Assembly: GCA_025403435.1 (NCBI GenBank)
Contig: CM046353.1
Span: forward strand, 14,866,836-14,930,835
Length of the DNA stretch: 64,000 nt
Source of the DNA: Artocarpus heterophyllus
Lineage: Eukaryota > Streptophyta > Magnoliopsida > Rosales > Moraceae
Reading direction: 5' to 3'
Part shown: piece after piece, positions 46,180 through 57,505 of the stretch
Layout: the number at the start of each line of letters is the position of its first letter
How positions within the stretch are numbered: position 1 is the stretch's first letter
Made by a program: the position numbers and the translations under genes
The notes under the pieces: model-generated
Database searches by the model: none
The model's input: only the letters and a program-made list of their open reading frames with translations
Told to the model about the DNA's origin: nothing

Positions 46180-46385
46180 GGGGTGCATCTTTTGACTTGG
46201 AATTTCTCATCCATTGGTCTAACCTGCCTGCACATGATGATACTTGTGAGTCTTTTGAGGCAATAAATGGTCATTTTCTTAAATTTCACCTTGAGGACAT
46301 GGTTCGTCTTTGGAGGGTGGGTATTGATGTGAATGGTCCCTCTAGATCTCCTATAAGATTTACACATGCTAGACATGGCACTTAA
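46180..46385 (+). pseudogene. G2 chromodomain, frame continuing into the 3' LTR
   Basis: DLEFLIHWSNLPAHDDTCES fits the chromodomain pattern (hydrophobic-x-W-x-x-L-P then a W/C-E-S block). The open frame continues through the polypurine tract into the LTR for about 20 codons, ending at 46385. This mirrors the layout of G1. Confidence 0.65.
46310..46324 (+). other. Polypurine tract of chromovirus G2
   Basis: GGAGGGTGGGTAT directly precedes the TGATG start of the right LTR. Confidence 0.7.
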
Positions 46386-46781
46386 AAAGGTTGAGTTGGC
46401 AAGAGCATTGGCTTTGAGGCTGATAGGAGAAGGATTGGGTGACCTGGAGGTGGTTTTGGGGGAATACAGTGAGCATGAGAAGGAGGTCCCAAGAATTCAA
46501 GAAGGAAAGGAAGGAAAGAATGAAGTTGGTTAAGTAGTTGGGCCTCAAGATTAGAGAGAGGTAGGGAAATCAGAGAGTATAAGTAGGAAAGAAATGGGAA
46601 GAAGGGGATATCGACCATTAACTAGATTCTTTCTCTAATTTGTATAAGGAGTGTAGGGCTCACTCGAATAGCCCCTATCTGGTTATTCACTATCATCAGT
46701 TATCAATAAAGAGTAAACAAATTTCCCTTAAATTTCCTGTACTTGTTCCAATTCTGTTATCAAACATACCTGAGCCTACCA
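46325..46781 (+). repeat. 3' LTR of chromovirus G2
   Basis: Starts TGATGTGAATGGTCCC and matches the left LTR through ATACCTGAGCCTACCA. It keeps the 15-bp block after ATCAATAAA that the left copy lacks. Confidence 0.8.
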
Positions 46782-47886
46782 ACTTTCAGAATTGTAATTG
46801 TCTAGTCCATTGTGCATCTCATTGGCCTTTTTCACTCTTGCAATCACCTCTTCTTCACTGCAAAAAAATTCCTTGGTGCACAACGTAATAGTTGCTTCAA
46901 ATAAATTCTTCAACTGAATAAAAGTGTTTAGAACAGTCTCATCTTGTTCTTTCCGAGTTTTCAAATCCACAGTTCGCGAAACTTCTAAGGTCTCAAGCTT
47001 AGAGCCATATTTATGCTTGGTGAAGGGCATTTGAGTGTTGTTTCTTCATGTTGGCTAACGATGGTTGAAGCTGCTCGTACAACTTGTAGAATAGTCCGCA
47101 CATGTCAGTAGCAGCATTTGAGCAAGATGTCTCCGGTCTTTCACAGGCAACTGGAGGATATTCCTCATCATCATTTTTGGCTTCTTTATGGTATTCTAGT
47201 TCTTGTTGCAGCCCCGCAATTTGAGTCTCTTTATCTTCTGCTCCATTACGAACTTTATAAAGTTCATTGGCGAGACAAAATGCTTTGTCCTTGAAAGCTT
47301 GTACCTCATGCTTCAAGTCTGCATTCTTGTTTTCAAGATCCCAAATGGAAAGAAGAAATTTCTTTAATGATGATTTCCTTGTTTGCAAGCTCTTGTTCAA
47401 GCACACAAACTTGAGATTTCAGTTTGTTTACTCCATACTTCGAAGGACAGTAATCTTTAAGGCAATCTTTCTCCAGATTCCCAAGAGCTTCTGATAATTT
47501 TACTTCCAAGTTTGTGACCTCATTTTCTTTTTCTGCAAGTTTAGCTCTCCATTCTTCTCCTCATTCAATCAAGCACTTGTTCCTTAACCCTCGTTCGACC
47601 TCTGGCTTGTAGGTTTTTTGTGCCAATTTCTTCTCAAGAACACATTTGGTATCTTCCAAGTTCTTTAAAGGCTCTTGAAACTTTTGTCCCTCTAAACAAT
47701 GGTTATTAATCTCTATCTTTTCTTTTCAATGGTGCTTTCAAGTTCCTGAAGAATAGAAACTAGCTCAATATTTGCTTTTAGGCTTTTCTTTAGCTGTAAG
47801 GACAAGTTAACATTCGCTTTTTTCTGAAGCTTCATCTCATCTTCCATTTCTTTCTGAGTTCGATCCATACTATTTGATGTCAAATC
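46782..47886 (-). pseudogene. Middle coiled-coil piece of the NT-C2 pseudogene, between the two insertions
   Basis: Minus-strand coiled coil runs from the copia junction (MDRTQKEMEDEMKLQKKANV at about 47860) through LSLQLKKSLKANIELVSIL to a broken stretch near 47500-47700. It continues with LENKNADLKHEVQAFKDKAF and LNTFIQLKNLFEATITLC, and ends LDNYNSES at the chromovirus junction. Frameshifts occur near 47710, 47410 and 47020. Confidence 0.8.
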
Positions 47887-48724
47887 TATTAGCAAATAGA
47901 GCATGGAATATGAATAAAACAAACAATGTACAATAAAAAAAAAAAAAGAAACAGATACAACAAAACCTTTAATTGAATCAATGTGGAAATTAGACAAGAG
48001 ACGGTCAAGGCATGTGTAGCTCATGCTTTTCTTAAAATGGATTCGTCTTTTCTGGTTGTGCATGATAATTCAACAGATGTCTATCTCCCAGGATACAACG
48101 ACTTGTAACAAAATCTTAAGCACTATCGGATACCGTTTCCGACAAACTTGAAACAATGTTTTCTTTATCACCAAAAATCGACCACAAGACCACTAACCAA
48201 AACTCAAGAATGAGTAAAAAATGGGCTTGAAAACGTGAGAAAACTTTTGTGAATTTGAGTGTAAATTTTTCGTGTATAAAACAAGATGAAAATACTCTTT
48301 ATATAGCTTGGTCATGAGTGGGTTACACCACCATGGTTTAATTTTGGATTTATGAGCAGGTATTATGAGGTTTAATTCAATTGCATTAAACTGCATAACT
48401 GTAGCATTATGAGTAGGTTTAATGTTGAGCCATTACCTCTCGACAGTTAAATTTGAATTTATTATTCGCGTTGCCCACGTCTAGCATGCACACATTGGTC
48501 CCCTAACCCACCAGGGTCATGATTTGCCCCCCCCTCTTTCCTGCGCGTGAAAGAGCCTCTTAGGTACAATATTTTACCTAAGCACAAAAGTGCAATCATA
48601 TCAAGCTTTAATGCCTAACCTAATGTAGGACTCCACATTTAGGTTTTTTTCAACAAAATCCAAATGTCAATAGGCACACTTTGAGCATCAATTTCTCATT
48701 CACCCTATTACCATTTTTTCTACA
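47887..48724 (-). repeat. 3' LTR of copia element C1
   Basis: Minus-strand ends TGTAGAAAAAATGG and ...GCTAATA (mutated from TGTTGG...TAACA). A minus-strand TATA box CTATATAAAG lies at 48297-48306. Confidence 0.9.
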
Positions 48725-48736
48725 ATCCCCCACATG
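48725..48736 (-). other. Polypurine tract of copia element C1
   Basis: Minus-strand CATGTGGGGGAT directly precedes the 3' LTR. Confidence 0.75.
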
Positions 48737-49313
48737 AATGAAATTGATAGACTACAAGGAAAAAACAAAGACACGACATGGTGATAGAGTTCTATGGTTA
48801 ATACCTACATAGGATAGGTAGGCGTTAACCTTGAACCTTCCTTTGTGAAAATATGTTTACTTTATTGGCTGACCAGTAGACGTGATGTCCTTGAATTGCT
48901 CTGCCGTTTGTATAAACGATAATATAGCTCACACATATATTTTCTTGACACAGTTTCAGTTCTCATGGTTGTCTTCATTTTGGCCATGAACATCTCCCTG
49001 GTTCTGCAAGAGTTTTTAAAGAATTGAGCCCTAGCAATTCTCCTTTGAAGCGGCCCCATTCTCTCTCACATAGGTGATTTCTTACTTAAGAGTAAACCCG
49101 CATTTCTCCGCTCGAATTCTCAATGTATTCGATGCATAAGAATCATTAAAAGCAAACTGCTTAACCTTTTCCTATGGGTATCACTATTTTTATTATAGGA
49201 ATGGTTTGGGTAACCCCCACAATTATCCTACTCTGTCTATTCAGTTTAGTTATCCTATTGAACCTAGATCTTGGGATCACCAATCAACAAGGTTTGGTTT
49301 CCACTGTTTCGAC
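48737..49313 (-). other. Non-coding 3' region of copia element C1
   Basis: Sequence between the RNase H end and the polypurine tract has no recognisable domain. Short open frames in it (for example near 48.9 and 49.2 kb) look spurious. Confidence 0.5.
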
Positions 49314-49752
49314 CTATTCTTTCATGGGCTTAAGTCCCATTCCTCTTGATGTTTTCTCAACTTGATCTCTATTTAGTCCTTTGGTTAATGGATCTGCAAT
49401 ATTTTCTTTAGACCTTACATAGTCTATTGTCATGACTCCAGTTGAGATTAGTTGTCTAACGATATTATGTCGACGATGTATATGTCTTGACTTGCCGTTG
49501 TACATCACATTTTATACCTTGCCAATAGCAGATTGATTATCACAATATATGCATATTGCAGGCACAGGTTTAGGCCACTCACGAATATCCTCCAAGAAAT
49601 TCCTTAGCCATTCAGCGTCTTCACCACTTTTATCTAAGGGCACAAATTCAGATTCCATAGTGGATCTAGTTATTACCGTCTACTTTGAGGATTTTCGTGA
49701 AACTACTGCGCATCCCAAGGTGAATACATATCCACTTGTAGCTTTAGAATCC
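49314..49752 (-). pseudogene. C1 RNase H region
   Basis: The minus strand shows VITRSTMESEFVPLDKSGED, CDNQSAIGKV with a stop after it, then NGKSRHIHRRHNIVRQLI and SKENIADPLTKGLNRDQVEK. These are the standard catalytic E, D and C-terminal motifs of copia RNase H. It follows the reverse transcriptase after a stop near 49750. Confidence 0.8.
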
Positions 49753-50560
49753 TATATATCGTATATCCCACTTGCGTCAGAATATCCTTCAAGAACAGCA
49801 GGATCTCTTGTATAATGTAGCCCATAATCACGAGTATATCGTAAGTATCTGAGTACTCTAACAATCGCTTCCCAGTGGTCATCTCCTAGATTACTCGTGA
49901 ATCTACTCAGACTACTCACAACATAGGCAATATCTGGTCTTGTACAATTCATTAAGTACATTAAACCGCCTATCACACTAGCATATTTCACCTGGGATAT
50001 ACTTTCTCCTCTATTTTTGGACAAATGTTTACTAATATCAATTGGTATTCTGGCCACGCCAGTGTCATTTTTACTAAATTTGTCAAGTATCTTGTCCACA
50101 TAGTGTAATCGACTCAAAACAAGTCCATCAGGCGACCTTTTAATTTTGATTTCCAAAATCACATCAACAGGTCCCATATCTTTCATGTCAAACCTAGAGT
50201 TCAACATATCCTTGATAGATTTGATCATCCGATCATTGCTACCCAAGATTAGTATGTCATCTACATACGACAAAGAATGACATATCCATCGTCTGTTCTT
50301 TTGACATAAACACATTTGTCACACTCATTAATTTTGAAACCATTTGACGTCATAACACTGTCAAATTTCTTATGCCATTACTTTGGTGCTTGTTTAAGCC
50401 CATACAAAGACTTCACCAATTTGTAGACTTTCTTTTCTTGTCCTGGAGCAATACAACCCTCTGGTTGTTTTATATAAATTTCCTCTTCAAGGTCTCCATT
50501 AAGAAAAGCAGTCTTTACATCCATCTAATGTACTACAAGATTCTACAAAGTGGCAATCGC
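49752..50560 (-). pseudogene. C1 reverse transcriptase
   Basis: The part after 50315 is well kept: [19 protein letters not shown] with the YVDD catalytic box, [17 protein letters not shown] and [17 protein letters not shown]. The upstream palm segment (50320-50900) survives only in fragments across frames. Confidence 0.82.
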
Positions 50561-50998
50561 TAAAATCATTCTTATGGAGGCAATTCTTGTTACAGGAGAA
50601 TAAGTATCAAAGTAATTAAGGCTTTCTCTTTGTTTGTAACCTTTTATAACAAGTCTAGCCTTATACTTGTCAATTGTTCCATCTGCTTTTATTTTTTGTT
50701 TGAAAATCTATTTAGAACCTAGCAGTTTACTTCTTGATGGAAGGTCCAGTAATTCCCAAGTATGATTCTGCATGTTGGAATCAATTTCACTCTTTGTGGC
50801 TTCTTTCCATAAAGGACCCTCAGATGAGCTTATAGCCTCTTTGAAAGTTTGAGGTTCAGCCTCTAGCATATAGGTCAGAAAATCTGGTCCAAATGACTTT
50901 TTTGTCCTTGCCCTTTTGCTTTGTCTAGGCTCTTCCTCTTCTTGTTCTGTTTCAACTTCTTGGTGATCCTAACTATTCTCTTCAATAGTCTCAAACAT

Positions 50999-51928
50999 TT
51001 ATTTAGATGAACTTGGACCATCCTTTTTGGATTTACAAGGAAATACATGTTCAAAAACTGATGCATTCTTAGATTCCATTATCGTGTTCTTGTGAATCTC
51101 AGGATTTTTAGATTCATACACAAGGAACCGATAAGCACTACTATTGTGGGCATAACCAATGAAGATGCAATTAACCGTTTTAGGACCTATTCTTATCTTC
51201 TTTGGTGTAGGTACTTTTACCTTTGCAAGACACCCCCACCTTCTTAAGTATTTGTGGGAAGGCTTTCTACCTTTCCATAATTCATAAAGGGTCTTGTCTT
51301 CTTTCTTTCGAGGTACCTTATTTAAAAGGTAATTAGCTGACAAAATGGCTTCCCCCCACATGTTCTGTGGCAATCCAGAACTTATCAACATCGCATTCAT
51401 CATATCCTTTAAGGTACAATTTTTGCGTTCAGCCACACCATTTGACTGAGGTGAATAGGGTGGCGTAACCTTGTGAATAATACGATGTTGTGTACGAAAA
51501 TTCACTAAATGGTTCTACAAATTCACTACTACGCTTATTTCTTACCATCTTAATTTTTTTATTAAGTTGGTTTTCAACATCTTGCTTATAGAGAGCAAAC
51601 TTCGCTATAACTTCATCTTTACTTTTAAGCAAATATACATAGCAATATTTTGTGCTATCATCTATGAATGTGACAAAATATTCATTCCCACCTCTAGTTT
51701 GAACAATTTTAAGTCACAAACGTCGTTATGTATCAATTCAAGTGGCTTAGTATTTCTCTCAATCGCTTGAAATAAAGATCTCGTTAGTTTTGCCTCTACA
51801 CATATTTCACATTTATGCTTGGGATCAATATTAAATGTGGGTATGTGATCCAAGTTAATTAATCTATGCAAAGTATCATAATTAACACGACCTAGTCTAC
51901 CATGCCATAAATTAGAAGACTCAAGCAT
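50999..51928 (-). pseudogene. C1 integrase region
   Basis: A GAG-pre-integrase/zinc block has LWHGRLGRVNYDTLHRLINL and CEICVEAKL. The core shows LIHNDVCDLK (first Asp) and PPYSPQSNGVAERKNCTLKD (Glu region). The C-terminal side includes WGCLAKVKVPTPKKIRIGPK. Frameshifts sit near 51660 and 51500. Confidence 0.82.
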
Positions 51929-52201
51929 ATAAGCGGAAGACTTTTATTTTTATTAACGGAATTGGGCTTAACAGCCATTACATTCATTTTCTACTTTCTA
52001 TTTTTCACATATCCCTTTCCCACATACATTCCATATTTAGACAACTATTTTATCAGCTTCAAAAACCATCTTGAAGCCATGTGAACTCAGCAGAGATCTA
52101 GAAATGAGATTCTTCTGGATATCAGGCACATACAACACATTTTGAAGCTTAACTTCCTTGCCTGATGTTATTTTCAGAAACTCCATCCCTTGGCCCTTGA
52201 T

Positions 52202-52732
52202 CTACGATGTGGCAAAGTTGCCCATAGATAGCTTTTCCCTAGAATCTGTTAATACGAGTTTAGCAAAAGCAGTTCTATTACAGCAGACATGGCGTGTGGC
52301 CCTAGTGTCAAGCCACCACTCCTTTGGGTTGGAGTCCACCATGTTAACTTCTGAGACCATAGCAGAAAGACTGATGTATGACACTTCTTGTGTGATGGTG
52401 TCCACCACATTGGCCTCTTTCTTCTTGTTCCTCTTTGGCAACCTACAATTTGCCGATTTGTGACCTACCTTGTCATAATTGAAACACTTCCTTTGGAATT
52501 TCTGCTTCTTTGAAATTTTACCCTTAGGTCCCAGCTTGGACCCCGACTTGTTCTTAGAGCTTTTATCATGCGCCACCACATTTGCTTTGGCAACAGACTT
52601 ATTAAAAAGCTTTTTTTCAGATCCTCTATTGCCTTCCTCAGTACGAAGTCGAACAATAAGATCTTCAATGCTCATCTCTTTACGCTTGTGCTTTAGATAG
52701 TTCTTGAAGTCATTCCATGCAAAAGGTAGCAT
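52202..52732 (-). pseudogene. C1 gag C-terminus and protease
   Basis: A zinc knuckle reads CFNYDKVGHKSANC, with Tyr in place of the second Cys. The protease site reads WWLDTRATRHVCC, where the usual DTGAT glycine is replaced by arginine. Either change would be expected to cripple the protein. A frameshift follows at about 52200. Confidence 0.82.
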
Positions 52733-52750
52733 TTCTATAATTACAACTAC

Positions 52751-53344
52751 CTAGAAAGACCGAGTAATTACCATTCCTTCTGCATAAATTTCATGAATGA
52801 GTAATTGCAGTTCTTGAACTTGACTCATTATAGTCTTGGAATCCACCATTTTGTAGTTCATGAACTGTCCAACTATGAACTTTTGTTGCACCAGCACCTC
52901 TATTTTGTATTTATGGTCCAAAGATTCCCATACTTCTTTAGCCGTTTTTTTCGGACTATACACATTATAATGTGCATTGGTCAAGCCATTTAAAATATCA
53001 TTCTTGCACAAGAAATTAGAATGCTTCCATGCTTCAACAGCAAGCAATGTCTAAGCATCTGTTTCATCCTCTCTAACAGTAGGAGGATTCTCTTTCAAGA
53101 ATCTCGCAAGATTCAGTGTTGTTAAATAGAACAACATCTTTTGTTGCCAAGTTTTAAAATTCAGTCCATTAAACTTTTCAGGTTTTTCATTGTAGTTCAC
53201 ATGAACCGTAGCCGATAATGGTTGCGTCGAGGTCGAGGTATGAACCTGAGGAGACGGCACTGGTGTCTCAGAAGTGCTCCTAGTTGAAACATTCTCAGTA
53301 GGAACAACATTCATATTGTCACCTATTTCTTCAATTGAAACCAC
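52751..53344 (-). pseudogene. C1 gag N-terminal and central region
   Basis: The start is MVSIEEIGDNMNVV, then a Ser/Thr/Pro-rich stretch, EKPEKFNGLNFKTWQQKMLF and LTTLNLARFLKE, the copia gag core. After a stop at 53048-53050 it continues with AKEVWESLDHKYK and KFIVGQFMNYKMVDSKTIM. A second stop separates the zinc-knuckle part. Confidence 0.8.
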
Positions 53345-54358
53345 AAATTAGTTTCCTTTAAAATATTAATTAAATTAAAAGAAACTGGAACAAAATTAAT
53401 AACAAGCGTTAAAATATTAAAAGACAAAACTGTAACTTAAAACTTATATACTGTAAAGACAAACACAACAATATAACTTATAACTTAAAAGCTAACAAAA
53501 CGTTAAACAAATTTAAACAGATTACAATTCTATATAATATGAACGTTATATACTCATATATCTTGCACATTTTTAAATTGATATCAAAATGAGAGACAAT
53601 ATAGGATATAATAAAAGACCAAGATAATACTGAAACTTATAATATATGAATAACATGTAAAACTGTTTTAAAGAATCAAACGTTAGAGCAAAATAAAAGA
53701 AAAGTGAAAATGAGGCATTCAACAAAATAATTCATAGCAATAACAGAATATAACCAGGCCTTTTTTTTTAAATGCAACAAAATCAAAAAGCAACACAGAA
53801 TAAAAGTCTAAAGTAAACGTGCAACAAAAAGTTCAAACGTTCCGGAAGCATAGAAACATACGAATGTATATTATAAGCAGAATAAGTAGAAAATTTGTAA
53901 TCAATCAGTTAATGTGCAATAAAAAAAATGGAAATGCATGTGATCAACCGAAAGGTCCAATAATCAATTGTCAAGCAATATTATCCTATAACTTTCCTAC
54001 GTTCTGATTAACTAAACAACCACAGCAACAAAAGCATGTGCCATGAACCAAAAAAAGAGTGTGCAATACATACTAGTATTTTAAATCAAGCATTTTATGA
54101 TGAGAAGCGAGTTAAGCAATTTAACCACAAATATCACCAACAAAAGAAAGCTTACAAAATGGATAAAACTTAAGTGGTGCAAACTTTTCAAGCAGTCATA
54201 TATAAACCAAACATATATTTAACGAGAGCCAATAAACAAACAATAGTAAAAAATTAAGCAGAAGGTTTATAAGCCAAATATTAATAGTTATGTATCAAAC
54301 GAATTTTCCCTGATCCAGCAAACCTGTTCGACTCTAAGAGGAAAATCTGTTTTAAGAT
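53345..54358 (-). other. 5' leader of copia element C1
   Basis: About 1 kb of A-rich, non-coding sequence lies between the 5' LTR and the gag ATG. No standard initiator-Met primer site (TGGTATCAGAGC) is seen next to the LTR, where the minus strand reads ATCTTAAAACAG. Confidence 0.55.
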
Positions 54359-55205
54359 TGTTAGCAAATATAGCATCGAATATGAAAAAAATGAACAATT
54401 TACAATTAAAAAATAAATAAATAAAAGAAACAGATACAACAAAGCCTTCAATTGAATCAACGTGGCAATTAGACAAGAAACGGTCTAGGCACATGTAGCT
54501 TATGCTTTCCTTAAAATAGATTCGTTCCTTCCGGTTGTGCACGAGGATTCAACGAATGTCTATCTTCCAGGTTACAACGACTTGCAATAAAATCTTAAAC
54601 ACTATCGGATACCGTCTTCGACGAACTTGAAACAATGTTTTCTCTATCACCAAAAACCGATCACAAGACCACTAACCAAAACTCGAGAACGAGTAAAAAA
54701 TGGACTTGAAAACGTGAGAAAACTTTTGTGAATTTGAGTGTGAATTTTTCGTGTGTAAAACAAGATGAAAAATGCCCTTTATATAGCCTGGTCATGAGCA
54801 GGTTACATCACCATGGTTTAATTTCAGATTTATGACCAGGTATTATGAGGTTTAATTCAATTGCCATTAAACTGCATAACTGCAGCATTATGAGCAGGTT
54901 TAATGTTGAGCCATTAAACCTCTCAACATTAAATTTGGATTTATTATTCGCATTGCCCACGTCTTACATGCACACATTGGGCCCCTAACCCACCAGGGTC
55001 GTGATTTGTGCACCCTCTCCTTTGCGCGTGAGAGAGCCTCTTAGGTACAATATTTTACCAAAAAACAAAAGTGCAACCATATCAAGCTTTAATGCCTAAC
55101 CTAATGTGGGACTCCACATTTAGGCTTTTTTCAACAAAATCCAAATGTCAATAGGCACATTTTGAGCATCAATTTCTCATTCACCCGATTACCATTTTTC
55201 CAACA
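54359..55205 (-). repeat. 5' LTR of copia element C1
   Basis: 847 bp, minus-strand TGTTGGAAAAATGG...GCTAACA. A TATA box CTATATAAAG lies at 54777-54786 on the minus strand. Homologous to 47887-48724. Confidence 0.9.
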
Positions 55206-55210
55206 AAATC

Positions 55211-55741
55211 CTCATTGGGTGTTTGTTTCTCTCTCATTTCCTCCAACAAGATTTTCATGCTATTGCATTCTTCATGCAATGCTAATAGCTCTTCTTGGAG
55301 ACTCACCTTGTATTTTTCCACATCACATACTTTTTTTCGTAGCTTCTCGATATCAACCATTAGTCTCTGAGAGTTCTGTTCCCACATTTTTGCCTCAGCC
55401 TTGAGTAGCTGAATTCAAGCATCTGCAGCATCAAGAAGATCTTTCGGTGAAGCGGCATTCTGACATGGAAATGTGGCCGTGGAGGATGCTTGTTTGGAGT
55501 CTTCTCTTTGATTTTAAGAGTGGCTTCCTAATCCCGAGACTTTGGAAGAAACAAATGTGTGTGTTGGTCTGCAGGAAGACTCATTAACAGGATAGGAGCC
55601 ACAAGAACTATTTTGAGAGCTGATTGAATCTTGTCAGTGTATAAAATCGTTTATGCAGCCAATTGATCTTCTCCTAGGGGAAAACTTTTCATTAGAGTCG
55701 AAGCTACTACGATGTGAACGTGACAGTAAGAAGCTCGTCTC
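55211..55741 (-). pseudogene. 5' part of the coiled-coil exon of the NT-C2 pseudogene
   Basis: From a CTTTCAG acceptor (55742-55748) the frame reads ETSFLLSRSHRSSFDSNEKF, a serine-rich linker with the RRRSIGCINDFI motif, then AAEAKMWEQN-like sequence AKMWEQNSQRLMVDIEKLRK and LQEELLALHEECNSMKILLE. It ends at the copia junction after EKQTPNED. Stops at about three places show decay. Confidence 0.8.
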
Positions 55742-56416
55742 CTGAAAGAGCGAAGCATTAAGAAAATTTAGCTGGCTACTTTAGGCAAAACTAAGGGTTA
55801 TCTTTTGAGAATATTGAAGTGGATGCAAAGATAATGTAAGGCAAATTGGAGAGGTCCTTAACTCTTTTCAAATATTGATGTATTCAAGTCTATCAAAAGG
55901 GGAAACAAAAAAAAAAAAAAAGAAGAGAGAACAAAAGAGTAAATTCTGATGCATTGATGAGATGTCAATTTAAGAACTATTAAATACAACATTTTAGTAT
56001 AATGAAAATTGATAAACACCCTTAAAAAAAATGAAAAACACAAAATAAATAAAAGAAGGAAATTGATGCAGGGCGAAGTAGAAGCAAGAGATTAGAGATA
56101 AGATCAACCAAGATAGAGAAATAGAACTGCTAGCTTCAGAGTGATCGAAAGATAGAAAAGGTGGAATTCTAGAAGGGAGAACAAGAATTCAAGAGGAGGA
56201 AAACTAGAAATCTATAATATATCACCTGCCATATTTTTATAGGCAAACCAAATAACTAACAAGGAATCTAAACCAAGATATAATAATAGAAGACAACCTC
56301 TAATTATAAAAGGATAAAGGGAAACCAATCTAATATCGAAAACTCCTAATTAAATAAAACTAAATAAATATTCTATTCTCCATCAGAAACTCATGATGAA
56401 AGCAGGTAAAGCATAC

Positions 56417-57355
56417 CCCATAATGTTCACCAGGATGATGTGTATTATCCCAATGGTTTTTAGATGAAGTTCTACTCCTGTTTAGTATGCCATCAGATAT
56501 TTCCGAGTATTTATGATCAATGTCATTATACTCAACATTCATCTCCTCCATATCTGAACTTGAGTCTTCAGATTCCTCATCCTCCTGGTTCAAAAATATT
56601 AAAACCTTTTAGGTTTACAAATCACTATAGGAGTTTTAGAAACAAGAATAAATATTACATTGAACTGCAAACCTCAAGTTCGTTCTTGGTGTCAAGCACT
56701 AAATTGTAAACTGCAAACTAGAAAAATTACTAAAAAAAAGGTATAAACTAGAGATACAAATACTAGATGATTAGCTACCACGTGATATTTAAATTGATCT
56801 GTTGTTTTAACATAGCATTATCAAAAATGCTCATGATTATCTTAAATGAAGAATAATTTTGAATTAGAACTTTGGTAGCAAAAAATAAGTATTATTCTTA
56901 TCCAAGAAAACTGCAAATTAGCAAAGATACTAACATGTAAAACCATCACATAGTCACATTTTTTTCAGAGCCAATTGAATGGGTTGACAAGCTTTCGAAT
57001 CAATGTAGCTCGCCAAATTCACTATGGCCTCTTCAGGAGTTCCAAACCTTAGTGAGCCCTGCAAGAAAAATATACCATTTCAAGGGACAAGAGTGGTTAA
57101 GTTAGCATCAAACCAAACCAACAAAGCCAATAAAACCTTCATGTCTAAGTTAGATAGAGATTAAGCTTAAAAAAGGCATTCTTCGGTATTTTTCAGAACA
57201 TTCACATTGTCCTATGAAATCCACATTGACTCTAGTAATGTCTCTTCCCACTTGCAGCTTCCATTTTGTACCATCGCTTTCCCAGACTTGGCTATAGATT
57301 TCCCTGTTTCCACTGAGACAGTAGACACAAAAAGCTTGTCCCATCCTTTTGGCAC
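56417..57355 (-). pseudogene. N-terminal NT-C2 exons of the pseudogene
   Basis: Three exon-like pieces. 57165-57355 encodes VPKGWDKLFVSTVSVETGKS and NGSCKWEETLLESMW, the NT-C2 (EEIG1/EHBP1) core, with an in-frame TAG. 56958-57058 encodes GTPEEAIVNLASYIDSKACQ, the next C2 strand block. 56417-56584 encodes EDEESEDSSSDMEE and SDGILNRSRTSSKNH. Acceptor AG sites precede each piece. The N-terminal exon with the start codon is missing from the region where it would be expected. Confidence 0.75.
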
Positions 57356-57505
57356 CTACATTTGCAAGATTAGTGCGCTTAATCAGAAACATTACAGATA
57401 AAATGTGAACACAAAAACTCCAAAAATGCAGAATTAAAAGTGATTCAGAACAAAATAATGTCTAATATGTTTTTATGTGACCAAATTTTTTTTATAGCTA
57501 TAAGG

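Larger units (their letters stand above)
39305..46781 (+). mobile_element. Ty3/gypsy chromovirus in the NT-C2 pseudogene (element G2), carrying a nested LTR
   Basis: Left LTR 39305-39746, primer site, gag, nested insert 40403-about 42900, protease, reverse transcriptase, RNase H, integrase, chromodomain, polypurine tract and right LTR 46325-46781. It is inserted opposite to the pseudogene. Coding parts carry many stops and frameshifts. The target duplication is unclear: CTTTG precedes the left side and CTTTC follows the right. The LTRs are clearly homologous, with scattered substitutions and a block of about 15 bp missing from the left copy. Like G1, its gag starts close behind the primer site and it has a chromodomain, suggesting a Reina-like chromovirus. 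Confidence 0.85.
47887..55205 (-). mobile_element. Ty1/copia retrotransposon in the NT-C2 pseudogene (element C1)
   Basis: 7.3-kb element with LTRs 54359-55205 (5') and 47887-48724 (3'), flanked by the perfect 5-bp target duplication AAATC (47882-47886 and 55206-55210). Order on the minus strand is gag, protease, integrase, reverse transcriptase, RNase H, the copia order. Every domain has stops or frameshifts. The LTRs differ by substitutions and small indels, clearly more than those of G1. No initiator-Met primer site was found next to the 5' LTR. Confidence 0.92.
37268..57355 (-). pseudogene. NT-C2 plus coiled-coil (myosin-heavy-chain-related) pseudogene, split by two retrotransposons
   Basis: Pieces in order on the minus strand are 57165-57355, 56958-57058, 56417-56584, 55211-55741, 46782-47886, 37621-39304, 37464-37547 and 37268-37333. 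They encode an N-terminal C2-like (EEIG1/EHBP1) segment, a serine-rich linker and a long coiled coil. This is the order of the plant NT-C2, myosin-heavy-chain-related family (Arabidopsis At1g63300/At5g41140 type, from memory). A copia element (47887-55205) and a chromovirus (39305-46781) interrupt the main coiled-coil exon. In-frame stops (for example 38257 and 37846) and frameshifts occur outside the insertions too. The first exon, expected to hold the start codon, was not found upstream. The gene is dead; its former role is not clear from sequence. Confidence 0.82.

Noticed and set aside
49166..49380. Possible organelle DNA fragment, from its hydrophobic short open frame
   Set aside because: It sits inside the copia element's 3' region, and no recognisable organelle gene or flanking organelle sequence was seen.
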